Shown: piece by piece, positions 36,457 to 44,694 of the stretch
Position numbering within the stretch: position 1 is the first letter of the stretch
Layout of the letters: each line of letters starts with the position of its first letter
Source: Streptomyces sulfonofaciens
Lineage (GTDB): Bacteria; Actinomycetota; Actinomycetes; Streptomycetales; Streptomycetaceae
NCBI RefSeq assembly: GCF_014656295.1
Contig: NZ_BNCD01000012.1
Span: 227,346 to 291,345, forward strand
Length of the DNA: 64,000 nucleotides
Direction of reading: 5' to 3'
Position numbers and translations under genes: made by a program
Notes under the pieces: generated by a model
The model's input: the letters and a program-made list of their open reading frames with translations, nothing else
What the model was told of the DNA's origin: nothing
Databases searched by the model: none

Positions 36457-38094
36457 ATGACTGCCACACTTGTCGCCAAGGACCTCGCCGCGGGGCACGG
36501 CGACCGCTTGCTCTTCTCCGGGCTCGACCTCGTCGTCGCGCCCGGCGACGTGATCGGCCTGGTCGGAGCCAACGGCGCCGGCAAGTCGACGCTGCTGCGC
36601 CTGCTCGCCGGCCTCGACACCCCCGAACAGGGCGCGCGAAGCCTGTCGCCGCCCACCGCCACCGTCGGACACCTGCCCCAGGAGCCCGAGCGGCGCCCCG
36701 GTGAGAGCATCCGCGCCTTCCTCGCCCGGCGCACCGGCGTGGCCGAGGCACAGCGCGCCATGGACGCAGCCACCGAGGCGCTGGTCGCGGGTGCCCCGGG
36801 CGCCGACGACGCCTACGCGACCGCTCTGGAGCGCTGGCTCGGCCTGGGCGGTGCCGACCTCGACGAACGAGCCGAGGAGACGGCGGAGTCACTCGGCCTC
36901 GGTATCGGCCTCGACAGCCCGATGACGGCCCTCTCGGGCGGCCAGGCCGCCCGCGCCTCGCTCGCCTCGCTGCTGCTCTCCCGTTACGACGTCTTCCTGC
37001 TGGACGAGCCCACCAACGACCTCGACCTCGACGGCCTGCAACGCCTGGAGCGGTTCGTGGGCGGCCTGCGCGCCGGCACGGTCGTGGTCAGCCACGACCG
37101 CGAGTTCCTCACCCGCACCGTCACCAGGGTGCTGGAACTCGACCTCGCCCAGCAGCAGGTCAACCTCTACGGCGGCGGCTACGCGGCCTATCTGGAGGAG
37201 CGCGAGACGGCCCGCAGGCACGCCCGCGAGGACTTCGAGGAGTACGCGGACAAGAAGGCCGCGCTGGAGGGCCGGGCCCGGATGCAGCGTGCCTGGATGG
37301 ACAAGGGCGTCAGGAACGCCCGCCGCAAGGCCACGGACAACGACAAGATCGCCCGTAGGCACCGCACGGAGACGAGCGAGAAGCAGGCCGCCAAGGCCCG
37401 TCAGACCCAGCGCCTCATCGAGCGGCTCGACACAGTCGAGGAGCCCCGCAAGGAGTGGGAGCTGCGCATGGAGATCGCGGCGGCGCCCCGCTCCGGTGAC
37501 GTGGTCGCCACCCTGCGGGACGCCGAGGTGCGCCGCGGCGACTTCGTCCTCGGCCCCGCGTCGCTCCAGATCGACTGGGCGGACCGGGTCGCGATCACCG
37601 GTGCCAACGGTGCCGGCAAGTCCACCCTGCTCGGCGCGCTGCTCGGCCGCCTGCCGCTGACCGCGGGGCACGCGGCACTGGGCGCCGGAGTGGTGGTCGG
37701 CGAGGTGGACCAGGCACGCGGGCTGTTCCACGGCCCCGACGCGCTGCTGGACGCCTTCCGTGCCGCGGTGCCCGGCACCGAGCCCGCCGAGGTGCGCACC
37801 CTGCTGGCCAAGTTCGGCCTGAGGGCCGACCACGTGCTGCGCCCGGCCGCGACCCTCTCACCGGGCGAACGCACCCGCGCCGCACTTGCGCTGCTCCAGG
37901 GCCGCGGCGTCAACCTCCTCGTCCTGGACGAGCCGACCAACCACCTCGACCTGCCGGCCATCGAACAGCTCGAGTCCGCCCTCGCCGGATATCAGGGCAC
38001 GCTCCTCCTGGTCACCCATGACCGCCGCATGCTCGACGCGGTCCGCACCACCCGCCGCATCGAGGTCGCCGCCGGCGGGCTCACCGAACTCTGA
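36457..38094 (+). CDS. ABC-F family ATP-binding cassette protein
   Basis: Soluble protein of 545 residues with two ATPase domains and no membrane segment, typical of ABC-F ribosome-associated factors. Domain 1: GANGAGKST (about residue 40) and LSGGQAARASLASLL...LLDEPTNDLD. Domain 2: a second GANGAGKST and LSPGERTRAALALL...LVLDEPTNHLD. The linker (about 240-335) is charged and helical and would reach the ribosomal E/P site. Streptomyces members include antibiotic-resistance proteins and housekeeping types; which this is cannot be told. ATG 36457 lies 10 bp after a TAAGAT box; an in-frame extension from 36286 would run through the hairpin and is not family-like. Confidence 0.9.
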   Translation: MTATLVAKDLAAGHGDRLLFSGLDLVVAPGDVIGLVGANGAGKSTLLRLLAGLDTPEQGARSLSPPTATVGHLPQEPERRPGESIRAFLARRTGVAEAQRAMDAATEALVAGAPGADDAYATALERWLGLGGADLDERAEETAESLGLGIGLDSPMTALSGGQAARASLASLLLSRYDVFLLDEPTNDLDLDGLQRLERFVGGLRAGTVVVSHDREFLTRTVTRVLELDLAQQQVNLYGGGYAAYLEERETARRHAREDFEEYADKKAALEGRARMQRAWMDKGVRNARRKATDNDKIARRHRTETSEKQAAKARQTQRLIERLDTVEEPRKEWELRMEIAAAPRSGDVVATLRDAEVRRGDFVLGPASLQIDWADRVAITGANGAGKSTLLGALLGRLPLTAGHAALGAGVVVGEVDQARGLFHGPDALLDAFRAAVPGTEPAEVRTLLAKFGLRADHVLRPAATLSPGERTRAALALLQGRGVNLLVLDEPTNHLDLPAIEQLESALAGYQGTLLLVTHDRRMLDAVRTTRRIEVAAGGLTEL

Positions 38095-38138
38095 GCCCGC
38101 CGCCCCGCATCCGCCCGGGCGCCGGTGCGGGGCCCGGA

Positions 38139-38184
38139 GCCCGGTGCCGCCGACCGCCCGGCCGGCGGCACCGCGGCACCGGGC
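38139..38184. terminator. bidirectional terminator between ABC-F and tex
   Basis: Arms GCCCGGTGCCGC (38139-38150) and GCGGCACCGGGC (38173-38184) are exact complements with a 22-nt loop, in the 95-bp space between converging genes. No T-run follows. Confidence 0.6.
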
Positions 38185-38189
38185 CGACG

Positions 38190-40604
38190 TCACTTGCGGC
38201 GGGGGTCCACCAGGCCGGCTCGTCGCAGCGCGTCGGCCATCGCGCTGTTGGCCGGCGCCGGCGCCCCCTGGCGCCCGCGCCCCTGCTGGCCGCCCTGCCG
38301 CGCCCCGCCCTGCCGGGTGCCGCCCTGCCGGCCGCCTCCCTGCCGGGGCCCGCGCTGCCGCCCGCCGCCCGCGGGGGAGGACGCGCCGGCGGCCGCCTCG
38401 TCGTCGAGCCGGAGCGTCAGCGAGATCCGCTTGCGGGGGATGTCGACGTCGAGGACCTTCACCTTGACGATGTCGCCGGGCTTGGCGACGTCCCGCGGGT
38501 CCTTCACGAACGTCCTGGACATCGCGGAGACGTGCACCAGGCCGTCCTGGTGCACCCCGACGTCCACGAACGCGCCGAAGGCCGCGACGTTGGTGACGAC
38601 CCCCTCCAACACCATGCCGGGCGCCAGGTCGGAGATCTTCTCCACGCCCTCCTTGAACGCGGCCGTCCTGAAGGCCGGACGCGGGTCGCGGCCCGGCTTC
38701 TCCAGCTCGCGCAGGATGTCCGTCACCGTCGGCAGGCCGAAGGTGTCGTCCACGAACTCGTCCGGGCGAAGCGAGCGCAGTGAGCCCGTGTTGCCGATCA
38801 GCGAGGCGACGTCGCCGCCGGTCTTCTGCACCATCCTGCGCACCACCGGATATGCCTCGGGGTGCACGCTCGACGCGTCCAGCGGGTCGTCGCCGCCGCG
38901 GATGCGCAGGAAGCCCGCACACTGCTCGTACGCCTTGGGGCCGAGCCTGGCGACGTCCTTGAGGGCCTTGCGGGAGCGGAAGGGGCCGTGGGAGTCGCGG
39001 TGCGCCACGATGTTCTCGGCGAGTCCGCCGCCGATGCCCGAGACCCGGGCGAGCAGCGGCGCCGAGGCGGTGTTCACGTCCACGCCGACGCCGTTCACGC
39101 AGTCCTCCACGACCGCGTCGAGGGAGTGCGACAGCTTCACTTCGGAGAGGTCGTGCTGGTACTGGCCCACGCCGATCGACTTGGGGTCGATCTTCACCAG
39201 CTCGGCCAGCGGGTCCTGGAGGCGGCGTGCGATGGACACCGCGCCGCGCAGCGACACGTCCATCTCCGGCAGCTCCTGCGAGGCGAAGGCCGAGGCCGAG
39301 TACACCGAGGCACCGGCCTCCGAGACCATCACCTTGGTGAGCTTCAGCTCCGGGTGGCGGGAGATCAGGTCACCGGCGAGCTTGTCCGTCTCGCGGGACG
39401 CCGTGCCGTTGCCGATCGCCACCAGCTCGACCGCGTGCTCCCTGGCCAGCCTCTCCAGCTTGGCGATGGACTCGTCCCACCGGTTCTGCGGGACGTGCGG
39501 GTAGATGACGTCGGTGGCGACCACCTTGCCCGTGGCGTCCACCACGGCGACCTTGACACCGGTGCGGAATCCGGGGTCGAGGCCGAGCGTCGCGCGGGTG
39601 CCGGCGGGAGCCGCCAGCAGCAGGTCGCGCAGGTTCGCCGCGAAGACGCCCACCGCCTCGTCCTCCGCGGCGGTGCGCAGCCGCATCCTCAGGTCGAGGC
39701 CGAGGCGCACCAGGATGCGGGTGCGCCAGGCCCAGCGCACCGTCTCCTGGAGCCACTTGTCCGCCGGCCGGCCGCGCTCGGCGATACCGAACCTGGAGGC
39801 GATGAGCGGCTCGTACGACGAGGTCGCCGCGGGGCCTGCGGTGCCTTCGTCCGACGCCTCCTCCGGCTCCAGGACGAGGTCGAGGACCTCCTCCTTCTCG
39901 CCGCGCAGCATCGCCAGGATCCGGTGCGAGGGAAGCTCGGTGAACGGCTCGGCGAAGTCGAAGTAGTCGGAGAACTTGGCGCCCGCCTCCTCCTTGCCCT
40001 CCCGCACCCGGGCGACCAGCCGTCCGCGGGTCCACATCCGCTCGCGCAGCTCGCCGATCAGGTCGGCGTCCTCCGAGAAGCGCTCGGCGAGGATCGCACG
40101 CGCGCCCTCCAGGGCGGCCGCCGTGTCGGGCACGCCCCTGCCGTCGTCGACGAAGGCCGCTGCGGCGGCCGACGGCTCCACCGAGGGATCGCCGAGCAGG
40201 CCGTCGGCGAGCGGCTCCAGACCCGCCTCGCGCGCGATCTGGGCCTTGGTACGCCGCTTGGGCTTGAAGGGCAGGTAGATGTCCTCCAGGCGCGCCTTGG
40301 TGTCCGCCGAGCGGATCTGCGCCTCGACCTCCTCGGTGAGCTTGCCCTGCTCGCGCACCGAGTCGAGGATCGCGGTGCGGCGCTCCTCCAGCTCCCGCAG
40401 GTAGCGCAGCCGCTCCTCGACGGTGCGCAACTGCGCGTCGTCGAGCATGTCGGTGGCTTCCTTGCGGTAGCGGGCGATGAAGGGCACCGTCGAACCGCCG
40501 TCCAGCAGGTCGACGGCCGCCTTCACCTGCCGCTCCCGTACGCCGAGCTCCTCGGCGATCCTGCCTTCGATGGACCCTGCCTGGGGTGCCGCGGGTGTCG
40601 TCAC
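38190..40604 (-). CDS. tex: Tex family RNA-binding transcription accessory protein
   Basis: Nucleic-acid-binding protein of 804 residues with the Tex layout. Helical Tex N-domain (GSIEGRIAEELGVRERQVKAAVDLLDGG, FIARYRKEATDMLDD); YqgF/RNase H-like domain (ATLGLDPGFRTGVKVAVVD); helix-hairpin-helix region (LARVSGIGGGLAENIVAHR); and a C-terminal S1 domain (LAPGMVLEGVVTNVAAFGAFVDVGVHQDGLVHVS). After S1 comes a tail of about 60 residues with repeated RQGG units, rich in Gly, Arg and Gln. GTG 40604 begins the family; upstream frame is shadow. Roughly the family size plus the tail. Confidence 0.93.
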   Translation of the reverse strand: MTTPAAPQAGSIEGRIAEELGVRERQVKAAVDLLDGGSTVPFIARYRKEATDMLDDAQLRTVEERLRYLRELEERRTAILDSVREQGKLTEEVEAQIRSADTKARLEDIYLPFKPKRRTKAQIAREAGLEPLADGLLGDPSVEPSAAAAAFVDDGRGVPDTAAALEGARAILAERFSEDADLIGELRERMWTRGRLVARVREGKEEAGAKFSDYFDFAEPFTELPSHRILAMLRGEKEEVLDLVLEPEEASDEGTAGPAATSSYEPLIASRFGIAERGRPADKWLQETVRWAWRTRILVRLGLDLRMRLRTAAEDEAVGVFAANLRDLLLAAPAGTRATLGLDPGFRTGVKVAVVDATGKVVATDVIYPHVPQNRWDESIAKLERLAREHAVELVAIGNGTASRETDKLAGDLISRHPELKLTKVMVSEAGASVYSASAFASQELPEMDVSLRGAVSIARRLQDPLAELVKIDPKSIGVGQYQHDLSEVKLSHSLDAVVEDCVNGVGVDVNTASAPLLARVSGIGGGLAENIVAHRDSHGPFRSRKALKDVARLGPKAYEQCAGFLRIRGGDDPLDASSVHPEAYPVVRRMVQKTGGDVASLIGNTGSLRSLRPDEFVDDTFGLPTVTDILRELEKPGRDPRPAFRTAAFKEGVEKISDLAPGMVLEGVVTNVAAFGAFVDVGVHQDGLVHVSAMSRTFVKDPRDVAKPGDIVKVKVLDVDIPRKRISLTLRLDDEAAAGASSPAGGGRQRGPRQGGGRQGGTRQGGARQGGQQGRGRQGAPAPANSAMADALRRAGLVDPRRK

Positions 40605-40720
40605 GATCCCGTACCGCCTTCTCCACTGAGGTTGCGCGGCAATTGTGGCAGGCGGCACCGACAGCTCGGGCCCAGGGCACACACTCGCGTGCCGCCGGGC
40701 CCGGTGCGCGGCCGGACGCG

Positions 40721-40861
40721 TCAGATCCGGCGGGTCCGGCCGCCGCGGCCGGCGCCGGCCACGCCGCCGAACAGGCGGGCGACCGCTCGGAACGGCAGCG
40801 TCACCACCGCCGCCAGGGTCGCGCCGATCTGTCGCAGTACATCGGCTATGGCGCGCAACAC
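40721..40861 (-). CDS. LPFR-motif small protein
   Basis: Tiny protein of 46 residues: one amphipathic/hydrophobic helix (IADVLRQIGATLAAVVTLPF) followed by the LPFR motif and a basic tail (RGGRTRRI). Streptomyces encode such small LPFR proteins, function unknown. GTG 40861 follows AAGGGGA closely; the longer frame from 40960 adds a charged stretch and has no ribosome site. It stands alone between tex and the SCO6745-family gene, all on the minus strand. Confidence 0.7.
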   Translation of the reverse strand: MLRAIADVLRQIGATLAAVVTLPFRAVARLFGGVAGAGRGGRTRRI

Positions 40862-40956
40862 GGATGTCCCCTTCCGTCGTTTTTCCTCTTCTTTCTCCAC
40901 TTCTCCAACTGGCCGCCGGGGCACCGGGCTCCGGCGGACAGGACACGGGTACCTCG

Positions 40957-41823
40957 TCACCTGCCGAACATGCCTTCAGGGAACGCCCCGGCGCTGAGCG
41001 CGGGCATGAGGAAGCCGGTGGCGAGTTCGGTGAGGCGTTCGACCCCTGCGGCGCCCAGGTGTTCGTACGGGCCGCGGTCGAGCCGGTCGGTCTCCGCCTC
41101 GATGCCGCGCCGCAGCAGGACGCCCTCGGCCGTCAGTTCGCCTTCGGGGCCGAGCAGTCCACGCCCCCGCAGCCGTTCGCCCGCCGCGTCCCACTCCGCG
41201 CTGTTCCAGCCGCGGGTGCGCAGCACCCAGGCGGGCGTCATGCCCTTGCCGGTGGCCGTGTGGCTCAGCAGGGCCTCGACGGGGTCGAGCTCGGCGGCCA
41301 GCAGCACGGCCAGGTGCGCGTCGCCGCGGTGCTCCCGCAGCAGCGTGGCCGCGTACCAGAAGGCGAGATGCGGTTCTCCGGGCACCGGCAGGTCCGCGTG
41401 GGCCGCGTACAGGGGCCGGCCCTGGGGCGTGCAGCCCTCGGTGGCGCGCAGCGCGAGCGAGGCCGCCTCCGCCATCGCCGCCGAGGCCACCGCCTCGGCG
41501 CCGAGCAGCCGCCGCAAGGTGGCGTCCACGGCGCGCAGGCGTGCCGCGAGGACCTGTTCCACGGTCGCGGTCCGCCACAGCGCGGGCAGGTGCCGGGCGA
41601 CCAGCTCGTGCTTGAAGTTGTAGAACGCGGCGGTCACCGTGCCCGCACCGACCGGGCCGAACGCGGCCGCGCGCACCGCGAAGTAGGCCGCGCCGGGGGC
41701 CTCGACGCCCAGGGCGGCCAGCTCCCGAGCGAGGTCGGGGGAGAAGTAGTGCGCCGAGTGCAGCGGATTGACGACGTTGTGGCAGCGGCGGCCGGCACGG
41801 TCGGGCGGTGTGGTGGTGGTCAT
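40957..41823 (-). CDS. SCO6745 family protein
   Basis: Protein of 288 residues belonging to an actinobacterial family named after S. coelicolor SCO6745; helical, with a winged-helix-like C-terminal part (LRTRGWNSAEWDAAGERLRGRGLLGPEGELTAEG). Conserved pieces are HNVVNPLHSAHYFSPD near the start, AFGPVGAGTVTAAFYNFKHELVARHLPA and FWYAATLLREHRGD. No enzymatic motif is recognised. Context does not decide its job. A palindromic site lies immediately upstream of its start codon. Confidence 0.82.
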   Translation of the reverse strand: MTTTTPPDRAGRRCHNVVNPLHSAHYFSPDLARELAALGVEAPGAAYFAVRAAAFGPVGAGTVTAAFYNFKHELVARHLPALWRTATVEQVLAARLRAVDATLRRLLGAEAVASAAMAEAASLALRATEGCTPQGRPLYAAHADLPVPGEPHLAFWYAATLLREHRGDAHLAVLLAAELDPVEALLSHTATGKGMTPAWVLRTRGWNSAEWDAAGERLRGRGLLGPEGELTAEGVLLRRGIEAETDRLDRGPYEHLGAAGVERLTELATGFLMPALSAGAFPEGMFGR

Positions 41824-41834
41824 GCGGGCACGTT

Positions 41835-41848
41835 ACCGACCGGTCAGT
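41835..41848. promoter_or_regulatory. TetR-type palindrome at the start of the SCO6745-family gene
   Basis: ACCGACCGGTCAGT is a 14-bp palindrome with a single mismatch pair around the centre GACCGGTC, 12 bp before the start codon on the opposite strand. TetR-family repressors such as KstR2-like proteins bind sites of this kind. The regulator is not encoded nearby. Confidence 0.45.
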
Positions 41849-41885
41849 ATGAGGGGGAACCCGCCTGCCCCGTCCGGCTGGCGGC

Positions 41886-41957
41886 CGCGGTGTGCGGGGC
41901 GGTCGTGGTGCCTGGGCCGTTCGCGGTGTGCGGGGTGGTCGTGGTGCCTGGACCGGT
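41886..41957. repeat. 36-bp tandem repeat, two copies
   Basis: Two adjacent 36-bp units (41886-41921 and 41922-41957) agree at 33 positions; each begins CGCGGTGTGCGGGG and contains GGTCGTGGTGCCTGG. The repeat sits in a noncoding spacer of low complexity. Confidence 0.65.
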
Positions 41958-42033
41958 CGTGGCGCTGGTGGGTGTGGCGGTGGCGGTAGCGGTTCGCGGG
42001 CGGGGACGCCGGGGCTTGCGGACGGTGTGGGTG

Positions 42034-42079
42034 CCCGTGCCCGTGCCCGTGTCCGCGCCGGTGCGGGTGCGGGCACGGG
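42034..42079. terminator. GTGCCC-repeat hairpin after the crotonase gene
   Basis: A short (GTGCCC)3 run gives overlapping CCCGTGCCCG arms (42034-42049) that pair with CGGGCACGGG (42070-42079). It lies 35-80 bp beyond the crotonase stop on the minus strand and is a likely transcript end. The remainder of 41824-42112 is low complexity. Confidence 0.4.
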
Positions 42080-42112
42080 TGTGGCTCTGCGCGTGTCGTG
42101 CGGGCCGTGCGT

Positions 42113-42880
42113 TCACCCGGCCGGACGCCAGGGGAACCGCGGACTCCTGCGCTCCAGGAAGGCGGCCGCCCCCTCCGCCGTCTCCCCGCCGACCCGCGCC
42201 TGCTCGGCCCAGTGGGCGGCCCGGTCCGTCCGTCCCGCGAGGAACTCCTTGGCCGCGACCTGGGTCAGTTGCGAGCGCGACGCGAGGATCCGGGCGAAGG
42301 CGTCGACGCGTCCGCCGAACGCGTCCGCCGGAAGCACCTCGTTGACGAGGCCCATGCCCAGCGCACGCTCCGCGCCGACCAACTCACCGGAGAACAGGAG
42401 GTACTTGGCGGTGGCGGGGCCGACCAGATCGGCCAGCCTGCGGGTGGCGGACGGGGCGTAGACCACACCGAGGCGGGCCGGGGTGACGCCGAAGAGTGCG
42501 TTCTCGTCCGCGAACCTGAGGTCGCACGCCACCGCGAGCTGACAGCCGCCGCCCACGCAGGGACCGCGTACCGCGGCCAGCGTCGGCAGGGGGAAGGCGG
42601 CGAGCGCCTCCTCGGCGAGCACGGCGAGCTGCTGCGGCCCCATGGAGTCCGGTCCCGCACCGGCGGCCGCCCGCAGCGAGGAGATGTCCGCGCCCGCGCA
42701 GAAGGTGCCGCCGTCGCCGGTGAGCACGAGGACGCGCACCTCCGGGTCGGCGGCGAGCTTGTCCAGCAGCGGCGGCAGAGCCTGCCACATGGCCGGGGTC
42801 ATCGCGTTCCGCTTGGCGGGATGGTGGATGACGACGGTGGCGACGCCGGACTCGACGCTGTGCAGCAACTGGGGCTCCAT
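42113..42880 (-). CDS. enoyl-CoA hydratase/isomerase family protein
   Basis: Crotonase-fold protein of 255 residues. Oxyanion-hole segments are GDGGTFCAGADISSL (about 57-71) and GPCVGGGCQLAVACDLR (about 108-124); the usual catalytic glutamate position near FGVTPARLGVVY is Thr/Pro, so hydratase chemistry may be changed. ATG 42880 is seven bases after a TAGCAT box on the minus strand, suggesting a leaderless mRNA. The substrate is unknown. Confidence 0.87.
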   Translation of the reverse strand: MEPQLLHSVESGVATVVIHHPAKRNAMTPAMWQALPPLLDKLAADPEVRVLVLTGDGGTFCAGADISSLRAAAGAGPDSMGPQQLAVLAEEALAAFPLPTLAAVRGPCVGGGCQLAVACDLRFADENALFGVTPARLGVVYAPSATRRLADLVGPATAKYLLFSGELVGAERALGMGLVNEVLPADAFGGRVDAFARILASRSQLTQVAAKEFLAGRTDRAAHWAEQARVGGETAEGAAAFLERRSPRFPWRPAG

Positions 42881-43181
42881 GCCCCGGATGCTAGGCCGTG
42901 CGCGGCGTACCCGTCCGGCACTCCGGTGTTCCGGGGGCCGCCACGGGCGGCGGCCCGCCCCGCGTGGGCGTTACAGAGCGTGATCAATACCCGTACAACC
43001 TGAAAAAGACCGCAACCGGGTGGAAGAAGGGCAGGACCGGTCGCTGTGCCGTCCCTGCCAGGCGGTGACGGTCGAATCCCGTCGATACCCGCCGAGTTCT
43101 GTGCAGTCATCCGTGAGTGCGGCCTGCGTTCCCAACACTCGGGGTGTGCTGACAACCGAGCGTAAGGACGGCGACCTGACG
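42881..43181. other. divergent spacer (crotonase / HATPase genes)
   Basis: About 300 bp, with a locally AT-richer patch at 42970-43010 (TGATCAATACCCGTACAACC, then GAAAAAG). The promoters of both genes must lie here; I cannot fix boxes for the HATPase gene. A sequence at 43066-43085 resembles a tRNA T-arm but no tRNA can be folded. Confidence 0.4.
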
Positions 43182-43823
43182 ATGGACAGCGACGGGTGGA
43201 GAGACCTTCCACGCCCCCAGGGCAGCGGGGGAGCACCACCCGGGCCGGCGGGCGGCAGGACCGCCGCCCGTCCGTACGAGGGCGTCTGGCGCTTCACCGC
43301 CCCCGCCGTCGACGCCTCGGTGCCGCAGGCCCGGCACGCCGTGCGCGAGCTGCTGGCCCGGCAGGGCGTCCCGGCGGCCGACGAGGTGCTGCACGGGCTG
43401 CTGCTGATCGTCTCCGAGCTGGTCACCAACGCCGTACGGCACGCGGCGCTGCTCTCGCCGATAGTGGCCGTAGAGGTCGGGGTGGGCTCCGAATGGGTGC
43501 GGGTCTCCGTCGAGGACAACCACCCCTACCGCCCCACCGCTCTGATCGCCGACCACGGGCAGACCGGCGGCCGCGGGCTGCTGCTGGTCCGCGAGATCGC
43601 CCGGGAGGCGGGCGGTGTGTGCGACGTGGCGCAGACCGCGAACGGCGGAAAGATCATCTGGGCCGCGCTGCCCCTGCGCCCCCCGACGCCCGGCCGGGGC
43701 CAGGGCCGCCGGCGGGCCGCCGAGGGGATGGTTCACCAGCCGGTGGCCGGGCCGGTCAGCTCCCTGATCGCGGGCCGTGCCGCGTCCAGCACGGTCATGA
43801 ACCAGGCGGAGAACGGGTCCTGA
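43182..43823 (+). CDS. ATP-binding protein, anti-sigma-factor-like serine kinase fold (HATPase)
   Basis: Histidine-kinase-like ATPase of 213 residues, of the RsbW/SpoIIAB-like group abundant in Streptomyces. N-box: LLLIVSELVTNAVRHA (about 82-98); D-box: VRVSVEDNHPYRP; G-box: GGRGLLLVREIA. No transmembrane or sensor domain. Such proteins act as anti-sigma or switch kinases, but no partner is adjacent. ATG 43182 is favoured; an in-frame GTG lies at 43146. The last 30 codons run antisense over the 3' end of idi (91-bp overlap). Confidence 0.85.
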   Translation: MDSDGWRDLPRPQGSGGAPPGPAGGRTAARPYEGVWRFTAPAVDASVPQARHAVRELLARQGVPAADEVLHGLLLIVSELVTNAVRHAALLSPIVAVEVGVGSEWVRVSVEDNHPYRPTALIADHGQTGGRGLLLVREIAREAGGVCDVAQTANGGKIIWAALPLRPPTPGRGQGRRRAAEGMVHQPVAGPVSSLIAGRAASSTVMNQAENGS

Positions 43824-44332
43824 GCATGCCGCCCGGCCAGCTCAGGGGCGGTCACGAAGGCCGTCGCGCCGATCTCCGCGGGATCCGGCCGCAGGCTCTG
43901 CTGGACCAGGCCGACGAACAGGTGGTTGAACTCCTGCTCGACGAGGCCGGAGGCCGGATCCGGGTGGTTGTAGCGGACCGTGCCGGCCTCGGCGAGCAGC
44001 GAGGGGGACACCCCCAGCTCCTCCTGGGTGCGGCGGGCGGCGGCCGCGAAGGGGGCCTCGCCGGGGTAGGGATGGCCGCAGCAGGAGTTCGACCAGACAC
44101 CGGGGGAGTGGTACTTGCCGAGCGCACGCTGCTGGAGCAGCAACCGGCCCGCCGCGTCGAAGAGGAACACCGAGAACGCCCGGTGCAGCCGGCCCGGTGG
44201 CTGATGGGCGGCGAGTTTCTCCGCCGTGCCGATCGTGGTGCCGTCCTCGTCGACCAGCTCGAGCAGGATCGCGTCGGCGGATCCGTTCGGTGAACGGTGG
44301 TCCGCGGTGGCAGGTGTGATAGGCATACCCAT
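43733..44332 (-). CDS. idi: isopentenyl-diphosphate delta-isomerase, type 1
   Basis: Nudix-fold enzyme (199 residues) that interconverts IPP and DMAPP, the entry to isoprenoids such as hopanoids. Motifs: HRAFSVFLFD, the catalytic cysteine in SNSCCGHP (Cys84/85) and catalytic glutamate in VEQEFNHLF (Glu132/134), RRTQEELG. Either ATG 44332 or 44326 could start it. It lies 11 kb upstream of the hopanoid operon. Its 3' end overlaps the opposite HATPase gene. Confidence 0.94.
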   Translation of the reverse strand: MGMPITPATADHRSPNGSADAILLELVDEDGTTIGTAEKLAAHQPPGRLHRAFSVFLFDAAGRLLLQQRALGKYHSPGVWSNSCCGHPYPGEAPFAAAARRTQEELGVSPSLLAEAGTVRYNHPDPASGLVEQEFNHLFVGLVQQSLRPDPAEIGATAFVTAPELAGRHAQDPFSAWFMTVLDAARPAIRELTGPATGW

Positions 44333-44694
44333 CCTTCGCCTCGTTCTCGAACCTCAAGTCTGCCGTACGGTGCCGACACTCCCGGTACCGGCCGGGTCCC
44401 CGCATGTCCCGCCGCGCCGGCAGCGCAAGCGCGGACTCCGCGGCGGGCTCCCGGCGTGGCAGGAGCCCTGATCCTGCCCTCCGGCCCCGGCCCGGAACCG
44501 TCCGGGGCCGGGCCGTGGACGCGCACGCGCGGTCCGGCCCCGGGCCGTGCGAGCAGGGCGCGGCGCGGCGCCTGCGCGCGCCCCCGGCGGCTGCCCCGCG
44601 GGCACCATGGGGCACCCCGGCGTATCCCGGGGCAGGCGTCCCGCGGGCGCGCGCCCCGGTGCACCCGAGCACCCTGGCGTGGCGGGGGCGCGGC
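44333..44694. other. spacer between the cation efflux gene and idi
   Basis: About 360 bp of very GC-rich sequence between two minus-strand genes. It contains a hairpin (44481-44511, separate entry) and the idi promoter near 44335-44380, where composition drops. No gene is supported. Confidence 0.45.
44481..44511 (-). terminator. hairpin downstream of the cation efflux gene
   Basis: CCGGCCCCGG (44481-44490) and CCGGGGCCGG (44502-44511) are exact complements with an 11-nt loop, about 185 bp beyond the end of the cation efflux gene and upstream of idi on the same strand. It would insulate the two. Confidence 0.45.

Noticed and set aside
43060..43095. GGTCGAATCCC-like sequence resembling a tRNA T-arm
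   Set aside because: No acceptor, D or anticodon arm can be folded around it.
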